Part shown: piece by piece, positions 1 through 6,359 of the stretch
Layout of the letters: every line of letters starts with the position of its first letter
Numbering within the stretch: the first letter of the stretch is position 1
Source: Cardiobacteriales bacterium
Lineage (GTDB): Bacteria; Pseudomonadota; Gammaproteobacteria; Cardiobacteriales; Wohlfahrtiimonadaceae
Assembly (NCBI GenBank): GCA_030150565.1
Contig: JASLFR010000115.1
Coordinates: 1 to 11,154, forward strand
Direction: 5' to 3'
DNA: 11,154 nt
Translations under genes and position numbers: made by a program
Notes under the pieces: generated by a model
The model's input: only the letters and a program-made list of their open reading frames with translations
Databases searched by the model: none
Told to the model about the DNA's origin: nothing

Positions 1-413
1 CCCCCCTCTTTTAAGATATTCCCCACAAGAGTGGTAACGGTGCTCTTTCCATTTGTTCCTGTAATACCGATCAAACGGTGGCGCACAAGGCGGGCAAAGA
101 GCTCAATATCCCCTCCGATTCGATCGTAAGGGAGCCGCTCAATCGCTTCAGCAATCTCAGGGGTTTTAATGGAGATACCAGGGCTTAACCAAAGATAATC
201 ACAACTATTGAGAAGAAGGGTAGAGAGCTCTCCTGTTACAATTTTTGAAGCGATCCCATTGATCTCATCATAGTTTGGGGGATTCTCTCGAGAATCGAGC
301 GCCCAGATCTCCTCAACTCCAAGCGCCTCAAGCGCTCTAACGATCGATAATCCACTCTTTCCAAAGCCAACAACAAGATGCCGACTCCCCTCTTCAAAAA
401 AATGCTCACTCAT
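1..413 (-). CDS. murD: UDP-N-acetylmuramoyl-L-alanine--D-glutamate ligase, N-terminal part (cut by window edge)
   Basis: MurD adds D-glutamate to UDP-MurNAc-L-Ala in the cytoplasm, using ATP, in peptidoglycan precursor synthesis. The 137 residues visible cover the UDP-binding N-terminal domain, with the glycine-rich stretch GFGKSG (residues 16-21) and LSPGI (76-80), and then enter the central ATPase domain with the Mur-ligase P-loop GITGTNGKST (116-125). The rest of the protein, including the D-Glu binding C-terminal domain, lies beyond position 1. The start is the ATG at 413; a purine-rich GAGAGTAGAGAG precedes it and an in-frame TGA lies five codons upstream. The gene upstream is hpf, separated by a terminator, so murD is probably transcribed separately. 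mraY, the usual upstream neighbour in the dcw cluster, is absent. I found no convincing promoter in the roughly 70 bp leader. Confidence 0.95.
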   Translation of the reverse strand, partial: MSEHFFEEGSRHLVVGFGKSGLSIVRALEALGVEEIWALDSRENPPNYDEINGIASKIVTGELSTLLLNSCDYLWLSPGISIKTPEIAEAIERLPYDRIGGDIELFARLVRHRLIGITGTNGKSTVTTLVGNILKEG

Positions 414-485
414 CTCTCTACTCTCTCATCAATAACCGCACAGCGCGATTCTTACGAGATCAAGGATACTACAGAGCAGAAGCAT

Positions 486-511
486 AAAAAAAGCCCTGAT
501 CACTCAGGGCT
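486..511 (-). terminator. Rho-independent terminator after hpf
   Basis: Read leftward, an 8-bp stem AGCCCTGA/TCAGGGCT (504-511 paired with 492-499) with a 4-base loop is followed by seven T residues (486-492 on the complementary strand). It sits about 50 bp after the hpf stop codon and about 75 bp before the murD start, so it ends hpf transcription. Confidence 0.9.
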
Positions 512-558
512 CTAGTAACGACTCATTTTTACGTCACTCTTGTGGAAGATTTAATCAG

Positions 559-894
559 CTACTCCTCTTCATAGAGTCTGCTTTTATCTCCCGCTTTGCG
601 TGATGCATCAATCCCTTTCTCTTTCTGCTTACGAAGCGTGCGCTCAACCTTATCGGCAAGCTCGTTAATCGAAGCGTAGAGATCATCAGTAGTGGCAGAT
701 GCATGAAGATCTTTAGCGTGAGCAATATTTAAGGTGATCTCTGCTGTTTGACGCTTATTCTCAGTAGAGAGAACAATATGCCCCTGCGTAATTGAGTGGC
801 TGTGGCGCTCAAGCTTAGAAAACTTCTCCTTCACATATTCGCGAATCGCATCGGTAATCTCTAATCCGCCTTGCCCAGTTAAGTTGATATTCAT
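559..894 (-). CDS. hpf: Ribosome hibernation-promoting factor, short form
   Basis: The 111-residue protein matches the HPF/RaiA (ribosome-associated inhibitor) family, which binds in the tRNA/mRNA channel of the 30S subunit and helps form inactive ribosomes in stationary phase. Family signs are the opening MNINLTGQG, the EITDAIREYVKEKFSKLE helix, the segment ending DLHASATTDDLYASI, and the closing helix with ADKVERTLRKQKEK. It lacks the C-terminal dimerisation domain of long HPF. It carries a charged tail of about 15 residues beyond the E. coli Hpf length (95 aa), bringing it close to RaiA/YfiA (113 aa); sequence similarity favours Hpf. The ATG at 894 is preceded by AAGGAG (902-907) at good spacing. 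The gene stands alone with its own terminator rather than next to rpoN, where many Proteobacteria keep it. Confidence 0.93.
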   Translation of the reverse strand: MNINLTGQGGLEITDAIREYVKEKFSKLERHSHSITQGHIVLSTENKRQTAEITLNIAHAKDLHASATTDDLYASINELADKVERTLRKQKEKGIDASRKAGDKSRLYEEE

Positions 895-937
895 ATCGCA
901 TCTCCTTTTTGTGATGAATGAATTGGACTACATCTTC

Positions 938-946
938 AATCTAGCA
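938..946 (-). promoter_or_regulatory. Candidate extended -10 promoter for hpf
   Basis: On the minus strand this reads TGC followed by TAGATT, an extended -10 of the form TGnTAnnnT, about 45 bp upstream of the hpf start. No good -35 hexamer is visible at 17 bp. The mutM stop is about 65 bp further upstream with no obvious terminator, so read-through from mutM is also possible. Confidence 0.35.
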
Positions 947-1009
947 TATTTATTTCGATAAAGAGAGACGTTTTCCCCTTTTTAGATCTGCCTCATTTTT
1001 CCTCCCTAT

Positions 1010-1834
1010 TTACCCCTCCTTTTGACAGGTTGGGCAGTAGAAAGTGGCTCGCTGTCCAATCACAATTCGCTCAATTTTCGTTGTGCAGATGGAGCATTCC
1101 TCCCCTGATCGTCCATAGACAGACAACTCTTGTGCAAAATACCCTGGCTTTCCATCAGGGTCTGAAAAATCTTGCAACGTCGTTCCCCCCTGCTTAATCG
1201 CTCTCTCTAAAATTCCCTTAATTGCACGCACAAGTCCACAACACTCCTCAAGCGTTAATGAATTAGCAGAGCGAAGCGGATGGATTCTCTCTTGAAAAAG
1301 AGCCTCGTTAGCGTAAATATTCCCCACTCCAACCACTAAAGATTGATCCATAATCGCAGACTTTATTGGGCGCGCTCTCTTTTTGAGTGACTCAAAGAGG
1401 GAGGCTCCGCTAAATTCTTCACTTAAAGGTTCGGGGGCTAATTTTTCAAGATCGGGGATCGATTCACCCAGTTGGAAAATCTTAATAAAACCGAAACGGC
1501 GCACATCATTGTAGATAAGAGCGATACGCTCCCCATCCCGCTCAACCATAAAGCGCCAATGGTCATGCTTTCGTAACGGCTGATCGGGTGATAAGAGATG
1601 GAGAACTCCTGTCATGCCAAGATGGATCAACAAATTCCCTTGATCGGTCTCAACAATGAGATATTTTGCGCGCCTCTCAATCGATTGAATCTTAGCCCCT
1701 TCAAACTCTTTGAGCGCTTTGGGAATCGGATATCGCAAAGTGGGAAAGAGAATATCGACCCGCTCAATGCGCCCCCCTTTCAGATGAGGCTCAATCCCTC
1801 TTCGGGTTGTCTCTACTTCAGGTAATTCAGGCAT
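1010..1834 (-). CDS. mutM: Formamidopyrimidine-DNA glycosylase (Fpg)
   Basis: MutM removes 8-oxoguanine and formamidopyrimidines and cuts the abasic site by beta/delta elimination in base excision repair. The mature N-terminus PELPEVE supplies the catalytic Pro2 (Schiff base) and Glu3. Lys57 sits in RRAKYL; the helix-two-turn-helix segment contains VVGVGNIYANEALF; the C-terminal zinc finger is C247-x2-C250-x16-C267-x2-C270, with the beta-hairpin Arg262 in GQRATFYC. The length, 274 aa, is normal. The start is the ATG at 1834: AGGAG lies six bases upstream, and the family needs Pro as residue 2. An in-frame TTG at 1837, directly before the ATG, would add one residue and misplace the catalytic proline, so it is rejected. 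The gene is divergent from the DUF2069 gene. Confidence 0.97.
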   Translation of the reverse strand: MPELPEVETTRRGIEPHLKGGRIERVDILFPTLRYPIPKALKEFEGAKIQSIERRAKYLIVETDQGNLLIHLGMTGVLHLLSPDQPLRKHDHWRFMVERDGERIALIYNDVRRFGFIKIFQLGESIPDLEKLAPEPLSEEFSGASLFESLKKRARPIKSAIMDQSLVVGVGNIYANEALFQERIHPLRSANSLTLEECCGLVRAIKGILERAIKQGGTTLQDFSDPDGKPGYFAQELSVYGRSGEECSICTTKIERIVIGQRATFYCPTCQKEG

Positions 1835-1926
1835 CAATCGCTCCTATAATTGATCAGTATGATAAAATTAGCCCTCATTTTAGCGCCCTATAGAGCGCTC
1901 TTTTTCACTACAGTTTAGCTTAAATA

Positions 1927-2337
1927 ATGAGAATCAATATGCCAAAACCGATCGTTCCTATCTCACGTTTAATGACCTTAGGCGCCTATTTTACGCTCCT
2001 CCTCTTTCTTCTCTTCGCCATTATCACAAAAAAGATCTACCCAGAGCAGCCAGAGGTGATTCTTCTCTTCGCTCTTGTTGCTCCTATGCTCTTCCCTCTA
2101 CGGGGGTTATTGCAAGCAAAGCGGTATACCCACGCTTGGGCAAGCTTTCTCTTCCTCTACTACATCGTAGCAGGGACAGATATCTGGGCTCGTGGGCAGA
2201 TGGGCGCCGGGAGCATTATTCTCCTTCTCACTGCGATCCTCTTTACAGGATGCATTCTATATGCGCGCTATAGCCCGCTCCCTTTTCATGGCTTTGACTC
2301 TAAGCAACCGCAATCGCCAAAGGGTAAGGAGAAGTAG
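1927..2337 (+). CDS. DUF2069 family small membrane protein
   Basis: The 136-residue protein has four likely membrane segments at about residues 18-35, 43-60, 68-87 and 93-112, and a basic, hydrophilic C-terminal tail. The central LFPLRGLLQAKRYTHAWASFLFLYYIV is what I recall as the signature of the DUF2069 family of gammaproteobacterial inner-membrane proteins; their function is unknown. An in-frame TAA lies two codons before ATG 1927. No Shine-Dalgarno sequence precedes that ATG, whereas ATG 1939 has GAGA six bases upstream, so translation may begin at 1939 and give 132 aa. The last 81 bases, coding for the basic tail, overlap the 3' end of lnt on the other strand. The divergent 92-bp spacer to mutM contains an AGCGC/GCGCT dyad but no convincing promoter. 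Confidence 0.85.
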   Translation: MRINMPKPIVPISRLMTLGAYFTLLLFLLFAIITKKIYPEQPEVILLFALVAPMLFPLRGLLQAKRYTHAWASFLFLYYIVAGTDIWARGQMGAGSIILLLTAILFTGCILYARYSPLPFHGFDSKQPQSPKGKEK

Positions 2338-3876
2338 GAGCGCTCCCCCTATAAAATAGGGCCAATCTCCAAGTTTTGCGTAGAGCGTCTCCCCTTGCAT
2401 CGGTTGAAGCATCCCCACTAAAGCTAATTGTTTAAAACGGGGCGCTTCTAATAATGTTTTACCCTGATGATCGATCAAGACGGTAACCCCATCGTTAGTG
2501 GCACGCGCCAAGGGGCGCCCAAACTCAATTGCCCGAGCACGAGCAATCTCAAGGTGTTGCCATGGGCCAATCGAATCGTCATACCATGCATCATTAGAGA
2601 CATTAATGAGGAGATTGCTCTCTTTTGCACTCTGTCGCAGATGCTCCCCAAAGACAGCCTCATAACAGATCGATCCGCTCGCCGTTGCCCCATGGTCGAT
2701 GAGTGTAAAATTGGGTTGATGAGCCTCTCCACTACTGAGATCGCTAAAAGGGATCGCATCTGTCATACGATCGAGCAGAGAGCGAAATGGCAGATACTCC
2801 CCAAATGGGAGCAACTTTCGTTTATGGTAGAGCTCGCTCGACTCTAACGTAGGCCCAAAAGAGAGGAGAGAGTTTTGATAAAAGCGATCAAAATGGCTCC
2901 CTGTAAAAAGACCAACGATGATATTCTTCCCCTTCTCCTGTGCTAGAAGATGGAGCGAGCGCTCTAACCCCTGTTCTGGATCATAGATATCATTGAGTGC
3001 CGTTTCAGGCCAGATAACAAGATCCACCTCATCGATCACCTCTCTTGTCATCTCATAATATTGGTAGAGATATTGCCCCGCTCCTTCAGTAAACTTCATA
3101 TTTTGGGGCACATTTCCCTGAAGCAGAGCCACACGAAGGGGAGATTCTAACGGCGTTAACTCCTCCTCCCAGAGAGTACTCATCACTAAGATAAGCGAGA
3201 AGAGAAGAGAGGCTAAAAGCAGATTAGGAAGAAGGAGTATACGAATCGGCTTAATCTCCCTCTTCTCAAAAAACGTTAAGAGCGCAAGAATAAATAGAAG
3301 AAGAAAAGCTGCTGCAAGATAGACCCAAAAAGAGCTCGCTAACGCTCCCATTGAGCGAAAAAGTGGCTCAGCAAAAATTGTATCGGTTAACGAATAACCA
3401 GCAGCGAGCCAAGGGAATCCTGTAAAGAGTCGACTTCTCAACGCCTCCATTAAGAGTGCGGCAAGAGGAAAGAGTACCCCATAAAGAAGAGCGATACTCT
3501 CCATTCCACGATTACGCTGATGCAATCGCCCTAAAAGATAAGCAAGCCCTCCCCAATAGAGGGATAAAAAGAGAGCAAGAGCGATTACCGCCAACTGAGC
3601 AAGGAGAAAGGGAGTATCTCCATACTGAAAAAGGCTAATATGGATCCAATTCAACCCAACTGAGAAGAGACCAAATGCGTAGAAAAAGCCACTCAATCCA
3701 CTCATTCTAGGGCTTCTACCAATCCAGAGTAGCAGCGAGAGCGTAAGAAGAGGGATCAACCATAACGCCCCCCACTCAAATGGAGCGAATGCTAAAACAG
3801 ATAATGCACCTAACCCCCACTGAATCCCCAATAATAGAAGCGCTCGTACGCCTCTAATCCGCTTTGAATCTCTCAC
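2257..3876 (-). CDS. lnt: Apolipoprotein N-acyltransferase
   Basis: Lnt transfers a third acyl chain from phospholipid to the N-terminal cysteine of apolipoproteins in the inner membrane, the last step of lipoprotein maturation. The protein is 539 aa (E. coli 512). It has an N-terminal block of membrane segments (about residues 11-235), a periplasmic nitrilase domain (about 246-490) and a final membrane helix near 507-520. The nitrilase triad is visible: Glu291 in VIWPETA, Lys352 in YHKRKLLPFGEY and Cys404 in GSICYEA, followed by NVSNDAWY and EFGRPLARATNDG. The start is GTG at 3876, with AGAGGAG upstream. The stop of the beta-lactamase-fold gene is only 12 bp upstream, so the two very probably form an operon. 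The last 27 codons overlap the converging DUF2069 gene and encode a basic cytoplasmic tail. Confidence 0.97.
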   Translation of the reverse strand: MRDSKRIRGVRALLLLGIQWGLGALSVLAFAPFEWGALWLIPLLTLSLLLWIGRSPRMSGLSGFFYAFGLFSVGLNWIHISLFQYGDTPFLLAQLAVIALALFLSLYWGGLAYLLGRLHQRNRGMESIALLYGVLFPLAALLMEALRSRLFTGFPWLAAGYSLTDTIFAEPLFRSMGALASSFWVYLAAAFLLLFILALLTFFEKREIKPIRILLLPNLLLASLLFSLILVMSTLWEEELTPLESPLRVALLQGNVPQNMKFTEGAGQYLYQYYEMTREVIDEVDLVIWPETALNDIYDPEQGLERSLHLLAQEKGKNIIVGLFTGSHFDRFYQNSLLSFGPTLESSELYHKRKLLPFGEYLPFRSLLDRMTDAIPFSDLSSGEAHQPNFTLIDHGATASGSICYEAVFGEHLRQSAKESNLLINVSNDAWYDDSIGPWQHLEIARARAIEFGRPLARATNDGVTVLIDHQGKTLLEAPRFKQLALVGMLQPMQGETLYAKLGDWPYFIGGALLLLLTLWRLRLLRVKAMKRERAIARI

Positions 3877-3888
3877 TCTCTACTCCTC

Positions 3889-5028
3889 TCAATCGAGCTT
3901 TAATGCCCGATAGACCTCATTAACCACATTACGATAGCGCCCCGCAGGGAGCTGATCCCCTAAAAAGAGATTTGTATCCTTCTTAGGATTCACCACCTCT
4001 GTATGTTTACGATTCGTTAGATAGATAATCGTAAGTTCAAACTGAGGATCGTGCATCATCATACAGCCTGTCCATCCAGTATGCCCATAACTCAACTGTG
4101 AAGCGTAATCACCAAAATGGTACGCCATCTCCCCCTCCTCTCCTCGATTGAGGCGAAACCCTAAACCGAAGGTGGGAGCATCCTCTTTTGGGGTTAAAGC
4201 GATCTCTCGGTAGGGCTTAAATAATTCCCCTAAATAGAAGAGACGAAAGAGTTCCAATACCCCTCGTGCCGAGGCAAAGAGACCTGCGTGGGAAGAGACC
4301 CCCTCCAAACAGTGAAACGCCTTCTCATCCTGAACCTCGCCCCAGATCGGCTCTCTGCGCATATTTTCAAAATTGATCCCCCCTCCTCGACTATTTCCAT
4401 GCAGCTCTGTAGGAGCGATCTCTCTTCGCTGATAGCCCGACTTCAGAGGGGTAAAAGTAGCATGCCTAATTCCATAGCGCTCCACCAACGCCCGCTGAAA
4501 CCAATCCGCCAACGACTCTTCAATCTCTGATTCAATCAAAAAAGTGAGCAGCATATAATCAACATCGGAGTAGAGCGCTCCCTGATCCACCGCTTGCTGC
4601 AGTGGCGCTTTTAAGAGGGAGTCGATGAACTTTTCCCGCTCCTGACAAAAGAGCGCTTCACTATAGGCTCGATCATAAAAGAGGGGATTGGGCTCAAAGC
4701 CTGCTCGATGCATTAAAAGATGGCGTAACGTCATGGAGTGGAATGCTTGCCGAATGGGGCGCTCCTTTATGAGTCGCCACTGCGATAAAGGACGATCGAG
4801 CGGTAAGGAGTTGAGAAGAGCGGGATAGAGCCCTGCAAAAATTTTAGTTAACGATGCAATATCGTAGAGCACCCCGCTATGTGCCAAAATTTCGGGCGAA
4901 AAAGAGGGGGAGATCCTTCCATAACTAGATTCTTTAATGATCTCTCCCGATTTTTCGATTAAAATTTGAGCACTCGGTAAACCTTTCTCGATCGAATCTT
5001 CAATCAATCGATCCAACTTTTGCCACAT
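3889..5028 (-). CDS. Serine beta-lactamase-fold hydrolase (class C beta-lactamase/PBP-like, YfeW-type)
   Basis: The 379-residue protein belongs to the serine beta-lactamase/D,D-peptidase superfamily. The nucleophile motif S-x-x-K is Ser59-Leu-Thr-Lys62 in DIASLTKIF. The second motif is Tyr153-Ser-Asp155 in place of the usual Y-x-N. The third is His316-Thr-Gly318 in GHTGWTG, in place of KTG. LRHLLMHRAGF (101-111) and GVSSHAGLFASARG (243-256) are typical of the YfeW/esterase-like branch. No signal peptide or membrane anchor is visible: the N-terminus goes straight into the amphipathic helix of the fold. If the start is right, the enzyme is cytoplasmic. The ATG at 5028 follows GAGGGTG. It lies 12 bp upstream of lnt and is probably its operon partner. 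The substrate is unknown; candidates are muropeptides, D-amino-acid peptides or esters. True beta-lactamase activity seems unlikely. Confidence 0.85.
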   Translation of the reverse strand: MWQKLDRLIEDSIEKGLPSAQILIEKSGEIIKESSYGRISPSFSPEILAHSGVLYDIASLTKIFAGLYPALLNSLPLDRPLSQWRLIKERPIRQAFHSMTLRHLLMHRAGFEPNPLFYDRAYSEALFCQEREKFIDSLLKAPLQQAVDQGALYSDVDYMLLTFLIESEIEESLADWFQRALVERYGIRHATFTPLKSGYQRREIAPTELHGNSRGGGINFENMRREPIWGEVQDEKAFHCLEGVSSHAGLFASARGVLELFRLFYLGELFKPYREIALTPKEDAPTFGLGFRLNRGEEGEMAYHFGDYASQLSYGHTGWTGCMMMHDPQFELTIIYLTNRKHTEVVNPKKDTNLFLGDQLPAGRYRNVVNEVYRALKLD

Positions 5029-5056
5029 TTTTCACCCTCTTTCCATTTGAGCGCAC

Positions 5057-5062
5057 ATCATA
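5057..5062 (-). promoter_or_regulatory. Candidate -10 element for the hydrolase-lnt operon
   Basis: The minus strand reads TATGAT here, five of six matches to the -10 consensus, about 29 bp before the hydrolase ATG. The -35 region is poor. It diverges from the tRNA-Phe promoter on the other strand, with the palindrome at 5096-5115 in between. Confidence 0.35.
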
Positions 5063-5095
5063 ACCTAGCTTTATTAATGCCTTAGAGTGTTTGAT

Positions 5096-5115
5096 CTATA
5101 ATTATTCAATTATAG
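5096..5115. repeat. Perfect 8+8 bp palindrome between divergent promoters
   Basis: CTATAATT (5096-5103) and AATTATAG (5108-5115) are exact inverted copies separated by ATTC. The element ends two bases before the -35 hexamer of the tRNA-Phe promoter and lies about 35 bp from the candidate promoter of the hydrolase-lnt operon. Its AT-richness and place fit an UP element for the tRNA; its symmetry fits a regulator binding site. There is no T-run beyond the arms, so it is not a terminator. Confidence 0.6.
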
Positions 5116-5117
5116 AC

Positions 5118-5146
5118 TTGACCGAATCACCTTAAAACGGTTTAAT
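5118..5146 (+). promoter_or_regulatory. Sigma-70 promoter of tRNA-Phe
   Basis: TTGACC (5118-5123) and TTTAAT (5141-5146) are separated by exactly 17 bp, and the tRNA begins 15 bases after the -10, giving a leader of only a few bases. An AT-rich palindrome lies immediately upstream of the -35. Confidence 0.85.
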
Positions 5147-5161
5147 AGCACTCCTAGACAC

Positions 5162-5237
<76 letters not shown>

Positions 5238-5243
5238 TCTACT

Positions 5244-5274
5244 AAAGCACCTCTCACTGAGAGGTGCTTTTTTT
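5244..5274 (+). terminator. Rho-independent terminator after tRNA-Phe
   Basis: A perfect 9-bp stem GCACCTCTC (5247-5255)/GAGAGGTGC (5259-5267) with a 3-base loop is extended by A-T pairs and followed by seven T residues (5268-5274). It begins 7 bases after the CCA end. Confidence 0.95.
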
Positions 5275-5364
5275 ATGCTTAAAATTAACAAGCGTAGCTG
5301 ACTCTCTTGATTAAGAGCAATAAAGCGCTAATTGATTGATCTTAAGCTTCAGATTCTCTATTTT

Positions 5365-5386
5365 TACCATTCAAGTATGGTATCCT
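5365..5386 (+). promoter_or_regulatory. Dyad overlapping a candidate promoter of the 58-aa membrane protein gene
   Basis: TACCAT (5365-5370) and ATGGTA (5377-5382) form a perfect inverted repeat with a 6-base gap. The right arm overlaps an extended -10, TGG followed by TATCCT (5378-5386), about 33 bp before the downstream ATG. A protein bound to the dyad would cover this -10, so it could be an operator, but no regulator gene is visible. An alternative reading is TTTACC (5363-5368), 17 bp, TATGCA. Confidence 0.4.
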
Positions 5387-5418
5387 ATGCATTGAATTTA
5401 TTACTGAAGAGGTGACTT

Positions 5419-5595
5419 ATGTTTGGAGCAGATGCTTGGTTTGTATGGGTCGTAATTGCAGGAATGGTCTTCATGTTCATTACTGCTGGTTATCTCACTT
5501 GGTTTATGCTTAATAAAGCAAAACAAGAGCGTGAAGAGCAAGGCATTGAACCAAGTTCAGGAGTGAATACCCCTGACAATAACTCTGAAAATTGA
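5419..5595 (+). CDS. 58-residue single-span membrane protein, function unknown
   Basis: A short reading frame opens with ATG at 5419 after AGAGGTGA, a good ribosome binding site, and ends with TGA at 5593-5595. The protein has a short N-terminus, one strongly hydrophobic, aromatic-rich span at about residues 7-31 (ending in GYLTWFML), a charged juxtamembrane stretch NKAKQEREEQ and a polar C-terminal tail ending NNSEN. By the positive-inside pattern the tail is probably cytoplasmic. Support comes from the ribosome binding site, the preceding candidate promoter and the terminator directly after the stop. I do not recognise it with confidence; it resembles small one-span families such as DUF3149 in size and layout only. 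It has no enzyme neighbour on its strand that would mark it as a complex subunit. Confidence 0.75.
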   Translation: MFGADAWFVWVVIAGMVFMFITAGYLTWFMLNKAKQEREEQGIEPSSGVNTPDNNSEN

Positions 5596-5622
5596 TTATC
5601 GATCAATTTCCCAAATCATAAA

Positions 5623-5656
5623 AAAAGGTGTGTGATTTATCAATCGCACACCTTTT
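5623..5656. terminator. Bidirectional terminator between the 58-aa gene and the DUF2058 gene
   Basis: A 15-bp stem (5623-5637 with 5642-5656, one G-T pair on one strand) around a TATC loop is flanked by A residues on the left and T-rich sequence on the right. Leftward transcripts meet an uninterrupted run of T residues, so it is strong for DUF2058. Rightward transcripts meet CCTTTTCTCTTT, so it should also end the small gene. Confidence 0.9.
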
Positions 5657-5677
5657 CTCTTTGTCGCTAAAAGAGCT

Positions 5678-6265
5678 CTAATTCCCCTCTTTAAGGCTCG
5701 CCTCGTAGGCATCCCAAGCGGCCCACTCATCCTCAGCATCGCTCACCTCATCAGGATCAGCAAGGAAGTAGACCCAGCGCCCCCCTTCAATCTTCTCAAT
5801 CTCTAGTAAACGCTCAGCAACCGTGAGAGGGACGATGGGATAATCGAATCCATCTCGATCATTACGACAGATCGCCAACTCCCCTTTCGCTAATCGGTCA
5901 CTAATCTTCTCCGTCACCCGCACATAACGGATCTTTGTCCCATCTGAAGTAAAATTGAACCGCTGCTCCGCCTCTTTTGGAATCTCTAAACGATTTGTAT
6001 CGATCAATTGACGCGCCTCTAATCGCGCCTCTCTCTTCGCCTGCTCCGCCTGTAAGGCTCGATTTCGCTCCCGATCTGCCTCTTTTTTTGCTTCATCTTG
6101 AGCCATAATCGATTGCTCACGGGCTAAACGCTCCGCCTCAAGCTCCTGACGCACCGCTCTATCTCGATGAGCTTGGTGCCGTTTGCGCCCCTGCTCCCGC
6201 TTCACCTTCTTCGCCTTCTCTTTTGTAACGAGCCCCGCTTTAACTAATTGATCTCGAAGTGACAT
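5678..6265 (-). CDS. DUF2058 family protein (YaiL-like)
   Basis: The 195-residue protein resembles E. coli YaiL, a DUF2058 protein annotated as nucleoprotein/polynucleotide-associated; its biochemical role is unsettled. The N-terminus SLRDQLVKAGLVTKEKAKKVKREQ is the family hallmark. A highly charged Lys/Arg/Glu coiled-coil runs from about residue 14 to 88. A compact domain follows, with LIDTNRLEIP, FNFTSDGTKIRYVRVTEKI, GELAICRNDR and YPIVPLTVAERLLE. The C-terminus (about 169-195) is acidic with two tryptophans. The basic coiled coil suits nucleic-acid or ribosome association, but that is inference. The ATG at 6265 follows GGAGAAG. Terminators lie on both sides (5623-5656 and 6288-6317), so it appears to be a single-gene unit whose promoter must lie in the about 22 bp between the upstream terminator and the start, or overlap that terminator. 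Confidence 0.88.
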   Translation of the reverse strand: MSLRDQLVKAGLVTKEKAKKVKREQGRKRHQAHRDRAVRQELEAERLAREQSIMAQDEAKKEADRERNRALQAEQAKREARLEARQLIDTNRLEIPKEAEQRFNFTSDGTKIRYVRVTEKISDRLAKGELAICRNDRDGFDYPIVPLTVAERLLEIEKIEGGRWVYFLADPDEVSDAEDEWAAWDAYEASLKEGN

Positions 6266-6287
6266 CTCTCTTCTCCAAATAGCTCAT

Positions 6288-6317
6288 AAAAAAGGGCAGA
6301 AATACTCCATTCTGCCC
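6288..6317 (-). terminator. Rho-independent terminator after serA
   Basis: Read leftward, GGGCAGAA (6310-6317) and TTCTGCCC (6294-6301) form an 8-bp stem with an 8-base loop, followed by six T residues (6288-6293). It begins about 43 bp after the serA stop and ends about 22 bp before the DUF2058 start. Confidence 0.9.
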
Positions 6318-6359
6318 ACTTAAATTAATCCTCTCTAACAATATCTCCCTTAAAAGAGA

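Noticed and set aside
1598..1825. Rightward open frame inside mutM
   Set aside because: It lies antisense to conserved mutM codons, has no ribosome binding site and resembles no protein family.
1880..1910. AGCGC/GCGCT hairpin plus T-run upstream of the DUF2069 gene as a terminator
   Set aside because: The stem is only 5 bp with a long loop, and there is no rightward gene upstream to terminate.
2467..2847. Open frames within lnt on both strands (2467-2847 and 2475-2759)
   Set aside because: Both overlap the conserved nitrilase domain of Lnt and are out-of-frame shadows of it.
4288..4530. Rightward open frame inside the serine hydrolase gene
   Set aside because: Antisense to the well-supported hydrolase, no initiation signals.
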